Origin: Piezodorus guildinii
Lineage: Eukaryota; Arthropoda; Insecta; Hemiptera; Pentatomidae
Direction of reading: 5' to 3'
Length of the DNA: 64,000 nt
Assembly (NCBI GenBank): GCA_023052935.1
Contig: CM041292.1
Location: 90,813,169-90,877,168, forward strand
Under the pieces are notes generated by a model that saw only the letters and a list, made by a program, of their open reading frames with translations, had not been told where the DNA came from and did no database searches. Within the stretch, counting starts at the first letter, position 1; each line of letters opens with the position of its first letter. Position numbers and translations under genes: made by a program. Below are positions 34,741 to 47,168 of this stretch, one piece after another.

Positions 34741-36679
34741 GATATTCTGAAGATATCATTTAAGAACGTGTACATAAGTGACCACTCTCAATAGAAACAA
34801 TTCGAGGGTTTATAAGCAATCTACTTTCAGATATTGGAGTTCGTTTTTATTGCTCTGAACATTTTTATGGTTTTTAATAATTTGAATAATAAAATGATCA
34901 AATAATAATATCAAACTAATTGAATGCCCAGACTAAAACCAGATTAAAAGTCAGCCATAAAAGTGAGTAGCACGCAGAATTAAGAATGCGGTCCGTCTCG
35001 AAACTGATGCAATAAGGAAGAGCAATACTTATTTATATAGGCAAAGCTTCTTTTGTTTAATGATGTAAAAAATAAATAAATTGAATGTGTTTAATATGAT
35101 CCTCGATAATTTTGGATTTGTTCACATTTTTTTTTTTTTTTCAAAGTGATTACTAAAAAACTCGAATTTAATTTTATTCTGCCGGTTTCTGTTTAGCCAT
35201 GAAAATAAACTAGGTCTCGCTTAATAATAGTATTCCGAACGTTACATCTGTTGTTGGATCAGGACGTATAGGATTCCGAGTGTTCGTACAGGAATCCGAA
35301 ATATGTTGAAACTGATCTTATCATATTGAGAGAAAAAAGTCATTATATGACATTAAACTGGTTAAACCCACTGTTAGACGATTAGATAGTCCTGTGTTTT
35401 TAAAATTATACATCAATCATCCTGGAAGGCACAACAAAAGACCTGTAGGATTTTAGAAGTTCTCTTGAATTTTATGAGGCCTCCACCATATGGTGCTTGA
35501 AGAGTTCGAGGAATAATATATAACAAAAAAAAAAACCATTACGCCTTATGAAGGGCATAAATTCTACCGACAGCCTGTTACAACACAATCCCAACTGCGA
35601 TTTTTTTTCCATCCGCCGTTGGTTTACATAACCGAAAGATGCAGTGCAGCTCTGAAGTGGGCTGTATAGGAGAGAGAGAGAGGACTTGATAAGACATTTG
35701 CTACTAGCTGGTTGAAATATGAGCTATTCCCGCTATTCCAGCCCTTTCCGAATGTCTCCTCAAACATCCTGTAGAGGAAACGGTTACCTGAAATAGTGCC
35801 TCTCTGACATTATGGGGTATGTTTGACATAGTTTTATACTTCGTTACTGCAAAGTGGTCCTTTTAGAGAACATACACTTTGCTGTATATAGCTTTTATAA
35901 TTATAGTTATTCCCTTCCATTCTCCTTTTGGTTACTTACAGTTGGCGGTTATCAGGATTGAAGGTAGTCGACTCCGATGGATTGCAACACTGATACTTGT
36001 TAGTAATTAAGATAGTCCGCATTAGAACTAAAAGCTCTGATGTTTAATGCTTACAAAAGTGATTTTTATAGCCAAATACAGGCATTACTACGAATACCGT
36101 TTAGTCCCAAATCTGATAATTTAAATGTTATCAACAAAAGCTCGGATTATCAAATTAGTAGTTGACGGTAAAGAAGAACCCAAATCGAAATTTTTTTCAC
36201 TAACAACATAAATCATCGAAAACGTTGGTGCGCCATTAAGACTTAGTAGATATTTAAGATAGTACTGATTGCAATTAATGAACAGTTCTCGGGTTCGAGA
36301 CTGGCCGTAACGGTATAATTATTTATTCTGTTCTTAATTTTAGGTTTACGAACAGCCTGGGTCACAAACAGTCTCTTTTTAAATTTCCTCAGCTAAATCG
36401 CTCCTTCTACTAAACCTATAAGTTAAACTTATAATTTGAAATATTAAACTCCCTCTAATATAAATAATTACGGGATAAAAAAAAGAAATTAACTAATATC
36501 TTCTCTGTAAGCTTATATGGACATTAAGTAGTATGAAAACTGTTGTGTTGAGAGATTAAATATTTTGAAATTTTCAACAAAAAAGTTTAACGTTAATATC
36601 TTAAGATTTTATGTACCTGAATATCCCATTCGTTGCAGATTTAGCAAGAAATATAGATACTTCTACCATATATATACCA
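34741..36679. other. No gene recognised
   Basis: AT-rich sequence with a short GAGA run at 35672-35684. Less AT-rich parts at about 35600-35780 show no readable frame. Confidence 0.5.
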
Positions 36680-36775
36680 CCCAAACCCACTTGTCCGCAA
36701 CCCCTAATCTCCTTATATTCCTAATCATCCTCCGAGGCGGCTGAAAAGACGATGGCCTCGAGACCTACTTATCTG
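36680..36775 (+). pseudogene. Jockey-like LINE extreme C-terminus
   Basis: A plus-strand frame reads NPLVRNP, a stop, SPYIPNHPPRRLKRRWPRDLL and then a stop. This matches the last residues of the jockey copies at 41038-42231 (YNPPRRLKRQWPRDLL) and 10059-10496 (NNPTRRQKRRWPRDLL). The rest of the protein is missing, so this is a third, very short jockey relic. Confidence 0.75.
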
Positions 36776-38368
36776 AAAAAAAACTCTAAAGTGCTACATT
36801 TATTTTTACATTTACTTGATGTATTTTTTGTGAATACAATTGTAAATATCACTATAATAAATTTAAAAAATTAAGTGGACTTACAACAACCAACAGTTGA
36901 CCAACATATACGAACACTCTATACTCGTTTTCACAGTATACTTAACGGACACGACAATAGACTGATTAACGACATGTCAATAGCTGAAATGCTAGTCAGA
37001 AGAAGGCTAAAGAGAGGCTGGATGAGGGACCTCCTCGGATAAAATAAAGCCATGAAAGGGGTGCTACTGGGCATTTTCCTTTTCATGCCTACCATGCCTG
37101 GATCTCAATTTATACAGCACATTTGCTGATTGATGCATTCTGACTGGCGTGAATATAGATTTAAAGAGAAAAAAAAAAAGTTTCCAAGGTCAATTTTTCA
37201 TATCATTCCGTTATAACTATTAAGAAAAATTAAGGTCGTTTTAAGATATAATAAATTTATAAATATTTATTTGTCTATTAAACGTCTATTATTAATAATA
37301 GAATATTATTAAAATAAGTGAAAATAATTAACTTATTCATATAATATGAAAAGTTCAATATATTTAAAGAATGTATATATTTACTGAATCATTCTAGTTC
37401 CACTTATAAATTATTTTCATATATTATATTAATTGCTCCGATTAATTCGAGTTCCATGTATCAATTATTACCATATAGTATATTACATTAATTATCACAT
37501 ATAATTCGAGTTTTATATGTAGCAAAAATTACCTTAGCTAACTAAAACATTCATAGACCCGTCCCTAGTTTTTTTCTTTATTAAATTAATAATTACTAAA
37601 CAGGTCGTCATGACTGGATTTTTAGTTCACAATTTTAGATAATTTATAGGAAATAATTTTAGCACCATATTGAGCAAGAATTAAATAGAATCACTAATAA
37701 AATATGAAAAAATTCCTAAACTTAATAAGAATCTAATATAATTTTATGGAGTCAATTTAGTGGAAAATATAAGTTGTTGTTTTCAAAAACTGTCCATATA
37801 CATAAGTTCTCATAACATAAGTTTAGAACATATTGATATAATAAGTTCTCGGATTTGAAAATATAATTTTTATTCTAAAATCTTATTTTAGTTGTTTATC
37901 TTTATTTTTTGTTTATTTTGATTTCACCTACTAACTTTTTGGGGAAGATCATGGCCTCCTCTCGATCTCTCCACCATACGTCCATAAATACATAAATAAA
38001 TTGCTTTAAAAAAAAAATCTTTTGAAAAATACTTCATCAATCCATTAGTAACTTTTCCATTCATTCTACAAAGACAATGGCCTAATGAGAATGGTGGAGA
38101 AGGATTGTGAGATGAGATACCTTATCTGTGACTGCATAAACAGTAATTACTCGGATCTTGTTCTCTTGGTCTTTCCATACTCTGCCGGAAAGTTTGCGTA
38201 ACAATCCGACAATTAGGGGATATTTATCTACCAATGTCTTATCCGGTAACATTTGTGTCGTGACCGCCTCGTATTGGATACTCCTATCACAAAAGTGGTT
38301 TTATGTACTTAAGAGAAATGATAAACGAGAACAAAAATGAGTGTCTGTAACATTTAAGCGCGAATGAA
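36776..38368. other. No gene recognised; three imperfect tandem units at 37389-37540
   Basis: Within AT-rich DNA, units of roughly 55-60 bases beginning TTCTAGTTCCAC, TTCGAGTTCCATG and TTCGAGTTTTATATG follow one another. Otherwise nothing is supported. The 60-residue frame at 38158-38340 has no motif. Confidence 0.5.
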
Positions 38369-38628
38369 GTTTGTTTATTCATTTAATGTCACTTTATGCC
38401 ACTATGGCTAATAGGACGATGCTACAGTGGGAGTCCTAAATTTTTCCTATTCAGGGTTAATTAGGATAGGGACCTTTACGGAGTACCTGACATCGCACAG
38501 GCTCGGGACAGCCTTTTTATGTCCCCTCCAAAGGACGGCATAACTAATTATTTTTTACTCTTATTAAAAAACCCTAGAGTCACTTAGTCTAGGTTTGAAC
38601 CTAGAACATAGGGCACAGAAAGCTGTAA
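38369..38628 (-). repeat. SINE2 copy, degraded head
   Basis: Shares GTCACTTTATGCCACTATGG, GGACGATGCTACAGTGGGAG, GAGTACCTGACATCGCACAG and GTCCCCTCCAAAGGACGGC with the SINE2 copy at 13172. The B-box area survives as AGGTTTGAACCTAG, but the A-box side is lost. Confidence 0.85.
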
Positions 38629-38712
38629 ATAAAGTTAAATTTATTTGATATTGTGACAGATAACGATTTAGTTAAAAATAAATGTCATGTTAAAATTTAA
38701 ATACATATATAA

Positions 38713-38714
<2 letters not shown>

Positions 38715-38754
<40 letters not shown>

Positions 38755-38762
38755 ATATATAT
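38715..38762. repeat. (TA)n microsatellite
   Basis: TA alternation with one TATTATA interruption. Confidence 0.9.
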
Positions 38763-38929
38763 ACATACAATATATATTTGTATTATAACAACGATGATAA
38801 TAAATCCGTCATATATGTTTCTATTGCATTGATGTCCAAAGTAGTCAGTTGCTCCCTAGTCGCATCTTAAGATCTTTTACTTAAAAATATGTTTGCTTTT
38901 ATCCCTCAGATAAATATAATATAATATAA

Positions 38930-39085
38930 ACAATATCGTAAAAAGATGCAAAATACATAGTATAAAGTAGCACTTTGGGTCAGCTGATTTTGGTGAAGAA
39001 GTTGTAACATCTCGGACTTATAGTTATCTCAAGTATAAGTTTCGTACGAGTTTTCGTTTTCGTGCTAGACTACATAAGTAGTTTA
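38930..39085 (+). repeat. Dispersed repeat R1, copy D, short fragment
   Basis: Carries only the R1 middle: CGTAAAAAGATGCAAAATAC, TATAAAGTAGCACTTTGGGT, CAGCTGATTTTGGTGAAGAA, GTTGTAACATCTCGGACTTA and TTCGTACGAGTTTTCGTTTT. Both ends are missing. Confidence 0.78.
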
Positions 39086-39810
39086 ATAGTTATGTTAAAA
39101 AGCGGATGCTGTATTAACGGGTCCTATCCATGACGCGTTTCCGTTGCAAATGCATTACCATGGCCTGAAGACGTTTTACTTTAAAAAAATAGAATGTGAA
39201 GGATTCATATCTGATATAATAACTAATGAACCGCAAGGTTCGAGATAAAGCTTAGAAACTTTGTCACCTTTGAATCCTTGAATTACGAACCTGTATGAAA
39301 GCCTTCAGAGAAGGAACTGCGGCACAGCGACATTCTAGCACGTACTTTTTCGATCCTGACGGAAAAACCTTCATTAACTACTAAAAATCCAAGCAAGGTT
39401 CCAATTAAAATTTTCTTTGTAATTGAATGGATACAAAAAATATTGATTTTACTTTTCTAATCTGCTAAAATTGTACTTAAAATCTTAGGTAATCTTTTCG
39501 ATGAAACCATTGAGGTTTAACAATAATATTTATTTATTTATTGTGCGACAAGTCACTTTTACAATAATACAGATTACAACAGATATGGGCTTCAGTGCCT
39601 TAGGGTAAGGATACCAAATACAGTGAAAAATAATAAGTAAATATAAAACGACAAATAACTAAGTAAAAAAAAAGTGTTTAATAAATATTTTGTGATTCTA
39701 GTACTACTTCTAATACCTATAATTGAAAAAAAAAAAATTGAATGATAATAAAAATAAAATATTTTTTTCGTTCATCTGCCACTAAGAACATGAATATAGT
39801 ATGCTTATCT
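39086..39810. other. No gene recognised
   Basis: Unassigned sequence. The block at about 39530-39620 beginning ATTTATTTATTGTGCGACAA might be the 3' tail of a retroelement, but no second copy supports this. Confidence 0.45.
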
Positions 39811-40460
39811 AATTTTACATTCACTTACCTATATATGAATATATAGTTAGGAAGAGTATTTCGATCGTGAAAATTTTCCAATTTCAGTTTTCAACGGAAA
39901 TACACGTTAAAACGTCAGTCAAAACACTAAAGCGTCCCCTAAGTCCAAATGACCAAGTCCCGTAAAAAGGTCTGTGTCCGTGTGAGTGGTAAGTCCAGCG
40001 CAAAGTCCTATGAAACAGAAATTTCATACTTAAGACAACTATACGCCCGTGATGTTGCAGCAACTTTTTCACCAAAATAAGCTCACCATATGAGCCACTT
40101 TATACATTTTGCACCTATTTCCGTTTTTCTCCGAAACGGCTCTAAAGATTTCTATTAAACTCGCTATATAGATGTAAAATTGGATGGGCTTTAATATCAT
40201 GTAGGTTTTATTGCGATTGTCTGAAATAGTCCGACAAGGCTTAAATGCCAATATTTTAAAATTTCTTCTTCTGTAAGTACTTTTAGTTTTGTAGTTTTTA
40301 TAAAACCATATCATCTGATTAGCATTGCTAAAAAACAGGTAAATATATAAGTTGAACGAATTTGATATCCAACTAAAGGATAAAAATGCAAACATATTTT
40401 TAAAATGTAATTTTAGAACTTAAGGACAGTAATATACATGTTATACATGTACCTATACTG
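39811..40460 (-). repeat. Dispersed repeat R1, copy E
   Basis: The left edge has TTCACTTACCTATATATGAA, the R1 end B. It then shows TCAGTTTTCAACGGAAATAC, GTCCAAATGACCAAGTCCCG, TTAAGACAACTATACGCCCG, ATATCATGTAGGTTTTATTG and ATATAAGTTGAACGAATTTG, matching copy B in order. The end A (ATCTGGTGC) is not reached. The two open frames here (39884-40075, 40069-40395) are not conserved coding sequence. Confidence 0.82.
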
Positions 40461-40973
40461 TTGGAATGCTAATGATTTTAGAAAAAATATTATCTAATAC
40501 AGACTATCGTAAAAATTAATGGAGAGGAATGAAAAGGAATAAGTATAAAGGAAAAGTAATTCAATTAGAAGTCGGAACATATTACCTTTCTTCATTTTCA
40601 ATTATCGAGTTAAAACTATAAAAATGTTAATATGCCAACAAAACATTTTTATAGCATCTATTGAATTACCACAGAGTGTCCATGTTGCAGTGAATTCAAT
40701 AATGTTACATATTGGTCTAGATCCTTAGATTGTTGTCTATGTTTGTTCACCCGATTCAGTTATCTATGATAGATTATTTCAACACCCAAAAACCACCACG
40801 GATGAGGCCAATAACTCTATTTGCGGGTTAAACACTTTACTGGTTACGTTAAACGAATTTTTAAAAAATTGAAATCATAGCTATTTATGTATTATCAGAT
40901 TATAAAATATCCTTAGAAATACGAGACTGTCTGAATAAAAAAAGTAAGATGTACAAAGTCATTGTTCAATGCT
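40461..40973. other. No gene recognised
   Basis: AT-rich spacer up to the jockey target site at 40974. Confidence 0.5.
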
Positions 40974-40985
40974 AATTTAATTTTA

Positions 40986-42683
40986 TAATTGTATCCTACG
41001 CACTACCTATTTTCCTCTCTTATGGAAACATTCAACTATGATCCTTTTCCTAAAACCAGGCAAACCTTCTAACAACACGTCATCTTACAGACCTATCAGC
41101 CTACTTCCGATCCTCTCAAAAATTTTCGAAAAGCTCCTACTAAAACGAATCCTAGCCAAATTTCAAAATTTTCCTTCACATCAGTTCGGATTTCGTCCTC
41201 AACATTCCACGGTTCAGCAAGGACTCCGAGTTGTAGACCACATTTCCTCCGCCCTTGAGTGCAAGGAGTATTGTTCGGGTGCCTTTCTGGACATAGCTCA
41301 AGCTTTTGACCGGGTGTGGCACCCGGGACTGCTCTTTAAGCTCAAAACCCATTTACCTCAATCCTTATACCTAATCCTCCGATCCTATTTATCCAACCGC
41401 TCCTTCCGAGTTCGCTGTGGTTCCGAATTTTCCGAACAATATACTGTTGAGGCCGGTGTTCCTCAAGGCAGCGTCTTAGGACCCGTCCTCTACATCCTCT
41501 TCACCGCCGATATCCCTACCGACCCCAATACCTTTCTGGCAACATTTGCTGATGACACAGCCATTTTATCATCCAATTCCGATCCTGAAGCAGCATCGCT
41601 AAATCTCCAAAAGCACCTTTCCCTTGTCGAAGACTGGTGCAATGCTTGGCGCATTAAGGTGAACGAAAGCAAATGCACTCACGTCACATTCACCCTTCGA
41701 CGCAAATCCTGTCCAACGGTTAATTTCCATTCTATACCGCTTCCTTCCTCAGACACAGTCCGGTATCTCGGCTTTTTACTAGACAAAAGACTGACGTGGA
41801 ACCCACATACAAGACTAAAAAGAAAAGAACTCAACCGCAGATTCGGCCAGTTATACAGACTACTAAACAGAAAATCTCATCTTACAGTTGACAACAAATT
41901 ACTAATATACAAGACAGTACTGAAACCTATATGGACCTACGGACTTGAACTGTGGGGGACAGCTAAACATTCTAACATCAAACGCATCCAATCCTTCCAA
42001 TCCAAAGTCCTCCGAACAATAGTTAATGCTCCTTATTACGTTACCAACTGTACCCTACACCATGACCTTAATATTCCGTTTGTTTTAGACCTGGTACCAT
42101 CCAAATTTTCCAAATTTCATCAGAACCTTAGTCATCATCCTAACCCTCTAGCACAATCCCTATCCAGCACCACCCATCCCTACAATCCTCCTCGAAGATT
42201 GAAACGGCAGTGGCCACGAGACCTATTGTAAACATTCAAACTGGAGTTCTGACAATGGTCAGATCCTCCACTCATGTACGGTATGTTTGTGGCTACAGCG
42301 CCCTAACTCAGCCTCCACTGGCTCAGACCAGTGATGCGGCTGAGATAGAGGTGCTGGGATCTCTTGGGTTCCGCTTTTTCCTCCACAAGTGGAGGGAAAA
42401 GCGCTTGCTGGGGTCCCTTTAGCAATTGTATATATTGTATATAGTTATGATTGTGTGTAAGATGTTTATTTATTTGCCAACTTTTTATTTATCTCAATAA
42501 TAGGTTTATGTTTCGATTTGTTTTGTTTTTTATTTATTATTATTATTTTATTGTATATATTTGAATTTATGTTATATTTTATGAAATTTGACCATTATTA
42601 TTATTTTCTGTATATATAGTATGAATGTTGTCTCTTATCAATATTATTATTGTTCATTTTGTAACAAATTGTAATATATCTCA

Positions 42684-42721
<38 letters not shown>

Positions 42722-42725
42722 AAAA
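40986..42725 (+). mobile_element. 5'-truncated jockey-clade LINE insertion with polyA and 12-bp TSD
   Basis: A perfect 12-bp direct repeat, AATTTAATTTTA, lies at 40974-40985 and 42726-42737. Between them are the 3' part of a LINE open reading frame, a 3' untranslated region of about 455 bases ending in TCTCAATAAA, and a poly-A tail of about 35-40 bases (42687-42725). This is the textbook product of target-primed insertion truncated at its 5' end. The intact frame, the perfect duplication and the long tail suggest a young copy. A second copy of its 3' untranslated region lies at 53762-53892. Confidence 0.93.
40987..42231 (+). CDS. Jockey-like retrotransposon reverse transcriptase, N-terminally truncated
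   Basis: The protein is the polymerase and C-terminal part of the second ORF of a jockey-clade non-LTR retrotransposon, which copies element RNA into DNA at a chromosomal nick. The frame is open from the very start of the insertion (40987); the first ATG at 41038 is internal and not a real start. Residues below count from that ATG. LDIAQAFD at 84-91 supplies the first catalytic aspartate, GVPQGSVLGPVLY at 140-152 is motif B, and FADD at 170-173 is the catalytic pair. RYLGFLLDKRLTW near 232 and IWTYGLELWG near 308 follow, and the end is RRLKRQWPRDLL before TAA at 42229-42231. All polymerase motifs are intact, but the endonuclease domain and first ORF are gone, so the copy cannot move by itself. 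Confidence 0.92.
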   Translation, partial: NCILRTTYFPLLWKHSTMILFLKPGKPSNNTSSYRPISLLPILSKIFEKLLLKRILAKFQNFPSHQFGFRPQHSTVQQGLRVVDHISSALECKEYCSGAFLDIAQAFDRVWHPGLLFKLKTHLPQSLYLILRSYLSNRSFRVRCGSEFSEQYTVEAGVPQGSVLGPVLYILFTADIPTDPNTFLATFADDTAILSSNSDPEAASLNLQKHLSLVEDWCNAWRIKVNESKCTHVTFTLRRKSCPTVNFHSIPLPSSDTVRYLGFLLDKRLTWNPHTRLKRKELNRRFGQLYRLLNRKSHLTVDNKLLIYKTVLKPIWTYGLELWGTAKHSNIKRIQSFQSKVLRTIVNAPYYVTNCTLHHDLNIPFVLDLVPSKFSKFHQNLSHHPNPLAQSLSSTTHPYNPPRRLKRQWPRDLL

Positions 42726-42873
42726 AATTTAATTTTACGAGAATTGCGTTTGGTCTTGGAATAAATTACTGCAATAATGTCATAACTTAAAAATATTGTT
42801 TAAATTGTAAATATCTGCTTCTGTATTTGACCCTAATGAATCTTCGAGACAAATAAGACGAAAGAAACCTGTA

Positions 42874-44513
42874 CAGATATCCATGTATGAGGTTATGTAG
42901 GAGCTGTTTTCTTCAGACCTTGTCAAAAGCGGTTTTGAAATCCAGAAAAACAGCCAATGAGCTTTGTTTTCTTTAGTAGCCCTCTTTTACTTCCTGTGAA
43001 AAATGGAGCATCTGCTCCACTGGGTTTCTATTTTTTCTGAATCCGGCTTGTAATGGAGATAATAGTTTGTTTTGTTTTTTTCCCAAATGTCTGCAGTCGG
43101 TGTATTGCCATTCTCTCTAAGGGCCTGAAGTTTTCTAGTTTGTCCGCTGCCTTAACATTTTTCATTATAGGGATTACCTCATTATTCATTATAGCTTTTT
43201 TTCCACTCATTGGGGACATGGTGCATCCAGACTTGGTTAAGGAAGAAAAGAACGACACTCTTGACTTTTGTTCCCAATGTTAAAGGAAATATTTTGCCCG
43301 GTCCTGGAGCTTTTCCCGCTGTGAGCTATGCAGCTTCGCAACCGAGCCATTGGAGATGCGCAGAGAAGTAAGCTCAATGAGCCATTATGAACGCCTATGT
43401 AGACTCCTGATTGACTTCTGGTCAAGTAGAGTGAAACCCTCCGTGAGACTTAAGAAGCAGGTCTTATTTTTCGGAAAAGTTGAAAGTCTTCGTGAAAAAC
43501 AGGCTTATTGCCTGCTCTAAGAGAACCGAGTTTCTATAAAACCACCCAAGATCCCTCCAAAGACAGCACATTACCACCTTGATCTCATGAGTCACATTAA
43601 AAACGAAGCTATAAGTGAGGAATTAAGATCCTTGGCACTTGAAACCATAACTGAGCGTTATCCCAGCCCTCCTTGGCTTCATGTCTACACCGATGGTTCA
43701 GCTGAATATGCAAAGTACAATGGATGAGCGGGCGTGTACTCGCATCTATCTCGAAGCTGGTAGGGAAATAGTCTACGAATTTCAACAGCGAAATTTGTGC
43801 TTGCCATTACTTTGCTTTGCAAGCTCTCTCAGATATAGATGCAAAGAGCTTTGTCTTGTTTGTGGATTCACAAACGGCCATCATTGCAGCTTCTAATGCA
43901 TCTCAAGCCAACAGGGTAGGCAGGTGGTTTTTCAATGGATACCAGGCCACTGTGGTATCCATGGGAATTAGTTGACAAACTTGCAAAAGAAGGGCAGCTT
44001 CAGAGCAGTCGGACAATCGAATTTCTTATCGTAGAGCTAGGGATGAAGTTAAGAGGGCATATCATGCTCTACTAACGGATTCCCTAAGGCTCAGTTCATT
44101 CAACAAGCAGTGGGCCAAACTCCTTCTAGAGGAAGATCGGATACCGGCAGATTTGAAGAGAAGAGATGCTGTTGCACGGTTCAGAATGATTACCGGCCAT
44201 GATTAATTGGCGAAGCACCTGTATCGGATCGGAGTGGTAGAGTCTTTGCTGTCTTGTCTAGAACTTTGCTGTCTTTGTTCTGCGAATAGTGAAATGAATG
44301 CAGCGCATGTAGAAGTAAGATCTCGGTTGCAAAATAATAGAGCTGACTTCATCCAGATCAGAGTGGTACTGGGCTGCCAGATCCCTTATGGCGGAAGCCA
44401 AAGTGCGGAGGCTTGTAAAAAATATTCATTTTTTATATTTATAACCGCAGGAGTGTAATTACAAGTTTTATCATAATTGTTTGTGTGTATGTTATACATA
44501 TATTTAAGAAAAT
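42874..44513. mobile_element. RNase H-bearing LINE relic, 5' part inverted relative to 3' part
   Basis: Two pieces of one LINE type lie back to back. On the minus strand from about 43320 down to 42900 the frame shifts through GKAPGPGKIFPLTLGT, VWMHHVPNEWKK, LQAGFRKNRNPVEQML and SLAVFLDFKTAFDKV: the N-terminal half of a reverse transcriptase. On the plus strand from about 43560 to 44400 come WLHVYTDGSAEYAKYNG (RNase H), FVDSQTAIIAASNASQANRV and RRDAVARFRMITGHD, then EMNAAH: the RNase H and C-terminal end. The catalytic FADD part between is missing. This order, an inverted 5' piece before a forward 3' piece with an internal loss, is what twin priming produces. AAACCTGTA occurs at 42865-42873 and 44514-44522 as a possible TSD. 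Many stops make it dead. Confidence 0.78.
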
Positions 44514-44700
44514 AAACCTGTATCACTCTAAACTTCAAGGGTCTTAGGCTCAGTTCGGAGTAAGTAAGGATTTGGCCGAGATCATTCCCAATAGTTCTTT
44601 ACCTCCAAATTTCGGGTATACGCTTTATAGTGGTCACATGTGCCCCTAGAAAGTCACCAGGCCCCAGATCGAAATTCGTAATGGAAATCGCCATATATGG
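44514..44700 (-). repeat. Possible SINE1 tail fragment
   Basis: AAACCTGTATCACTCTAAAC, then TCAAGGGTCTTAGGCTCAGT, resembles the complement of the SINE1 tail at 3661-3710 (AAAACCTGTACCACTACAAC, ATGAAGGGCCTTGGGCTCAG). Similarity fades after about 44560, with only a GGGTATACGCTTTATAG trace further on. Confidence 0.5.
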
Positions 44701-45289
44701 TTACTGTTTTTTTATTCACATTTCTTATAATTTATTATTTTCCTTTTTTTATTTATTTTTCTTAAGTATTCCTTTATCTATATCCTCCGAACATTTTAAG
44801 GAATTTTGGAACAGTAGTTAAAAATTTTAAAAAGATATACTATGAATAACAGGGTTCAGTTCTGAATATATGGTATCGTTAAAATTACGACTTACACCTT
44901 TCTTAATCTGTTTATAATGTAATCAGGTACAACAGCGTTTTGATACCGTTTTGGTTCTGGTGAAGATATTAAGCTGAAATACTGGCAGGCCATTATAATG
45001 AAGGCTTTAGTGAGTTATCCCTTTCTTTAGTAATTGTTTTAATATTTTTTTAGTAGATGCTAGCATTAAGTTCAACTGTTTAGGTAAATCTTCGTGCGAA
45101 AAGTTGTATGATGTTTGACCTTTAAAGCCTTTCTGATAATAGTCTGCGAATATGTCCGATTGCTTGTCCGTATGATATCATCATCTAAGATTCTTTTTTT
45201 TCCCGCTTAACTTATGCACTGCAGCCTTATTAGGCTTATTATGCGCTGTCCGTTATTATTATTACAGGCCTAGTGCTTTGGTGAATCTG
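44701..45289. other. No gene recognised
   Basis: AT-rich spacer between two LINE relics. Nothing coding is supported. Confidence 0.5.
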
Positions 45290-46010
45290 ACCAAGCTGTA
45301 GGGTTTGAGCACAGATATTTATCGCCATTACTTCAGCCTGAAGTATGTTTACTTTGAGGGATGGATATCCCTTCTCTGGATTTGTCCAGTCTCCATATTC
45401 CAGCCCCTGAGCCTATCTCTGTCAGGGATCCGTCTGTATAACAATTTCCTCCATTGCATGGTCTATGCGAGCGAGTCCTATTAATCCCTAAACAATAAAG
45501 TGTGTCCGTATGTTTTTTGGTATGAGGATCAGAATGCATGGCTAGCACCGAATCATCATCAATCCTTCTGAACAAGTAACCATGACCCTGGTATACCAGG
45601 GAGTTAGATCTTGTTCCTAACTTAGAGAGCCTATAGGCTGTGCTGAGTGTTGATTTTTACTGCTATGTGCAATAGTATGAGGTTCAGTAGAAGTTCCATT
45701 GCAACAGTCGGAGTAGTTCTCATAGTTCCGGTTGTCATAAGGCGTGTTAATCTTTGCAACTTTCCAAAGCTGTACTGTGGATTTGCATGTAATTGCCTTG
45801 TGCCACACCACAATAGCTGCATATAAGACTATAGGCCTTATTGCTGTTTTATATATACAAAGGACCATCTTAGGTTTAAGGCCCCATGTTTTTCCGGCAT
45901 CCCCTTTACCTGCATAAAGACACTTAAGTGCATTGGTGCAGGAATATAAAGGATTCTTACTGGAGAGGCATTTTATGTGTGCATTAAGTTCGTTTAAGAG
46001 AAGTACTTTT
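45290..46010 (-). pseudogene. LINE relic: reverse transcriptase C-terminus plus RNase H start
   Basis: Reading leftward, the minus strand gives CTNALKCLYAGKGDAGKTWG and LKPKMVLCIYKTAIRPIVLY, then AAIVVWHKAI (45617-45960). This is the post-polymerase region usually followed by an RNase H domain. After frame changes, NCYTDGSLTEIGSGAGIW at 45333-45575 is the start of RNase H with its first aspartate. It is a different family from the relic at 42874-44513, judging from both segments. It is truncated at both ends and broken by stops. Confidence 0.85.
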
Positions 46011-46250
46011 TGGGATACAACTTTTTTATTCCATTCCTACAATTTTAGGATTTTCGATTAGAAAGTTTAGAGAAAAGGTCACCTTAATGGACGGAGCTCA
46101 GCTATTGATACTATTTTTTTTTAAACTTCAAATTATCAACTTAATTTGTTAGTGATAAAATGATAAGCTAATGTTTTATCGTCTATCGAGCTATAAGATT
46201 ATGTGGCAAATATGTATCGCGACATTACAAATTTAATAATAGTTAAAAAC

Positions 46251-46396
<146 letters not shown>

Positions 46397-47168
46397 ATAA
46401 TAATAAGCATTATAAGATAACGTAACATCCTTCCAACAGTTTGTCGCCCTTCTGCCGCTCGCCTCTGTAATATCTAGGACATTTCACTCGAGCAGATTAT
46501 TTATGACCTTATGAGGCGTCTCCGCTATTAACTAGGTGTAGCTTCCAGGACCGGTCATTATGTAAGGCACTAGCTCGCTTTATATGTCATCGGGGAAAAA
46601 ACAATACCACCCGGGATTAGATGTTTTAATACGAGTTAATTACCGATTACGTCTTGTCTAACAGTTTTAAGATAAGATAGATAGGATAGTTTATCCTATA
46701 ATTACTTCTACTGCACTTAAAGTCATTAGGTAGATGATGGACTAACAATTATACTTTCATCGATTTTATATTAGCTTGTAGTGGTGCTTAGCTCATATTA
46801 GGAAACTAATGTCCTAATGCAAAAAAAAATATAATAAAAATAAAATTGATGGGCGCATTGTATATATTTCACTTTCCTTCTCATTTGAATAAGGAACAGT
46901 GGGTGGATATAGTAGATATAGTAAGTACTATTACATTACTAGAGAAATCGTCCTGATGCACATCGTCTATAATGTTGGTGTCAAATTTACAGCGTTCATC
47001 AAGTAAATATCGTAGTAATGAGTATCTATGTTTCTTGTAATTAAAATTTTAAAAAAATACACTGATACACTCTAATTGCAATCGTGATTTTCTTCTAAGT
47101 ATATTTCTAGAACAGAAGTCTATTCAATGCGTGCTATTTTGAAAGACAAAACATCATTCATTCAAATT
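46397..47168. other. No gene recognised
   Basis: A less AT-rich block (about 46430-46620) with no readable frame, then AT-rich sequence. Confidence 0.5.

Noticed and set aside
37389..37540. CRISPR-like array
   Set aside because: Only three imperfect AT-rich units with no regular spacers; a eukaryotic tandem repeat.
43053..43283. 76-residue plus-strand open frame
   Set aside because: Antisense to the inverted reverse transcriptase piece of the LINE relic.
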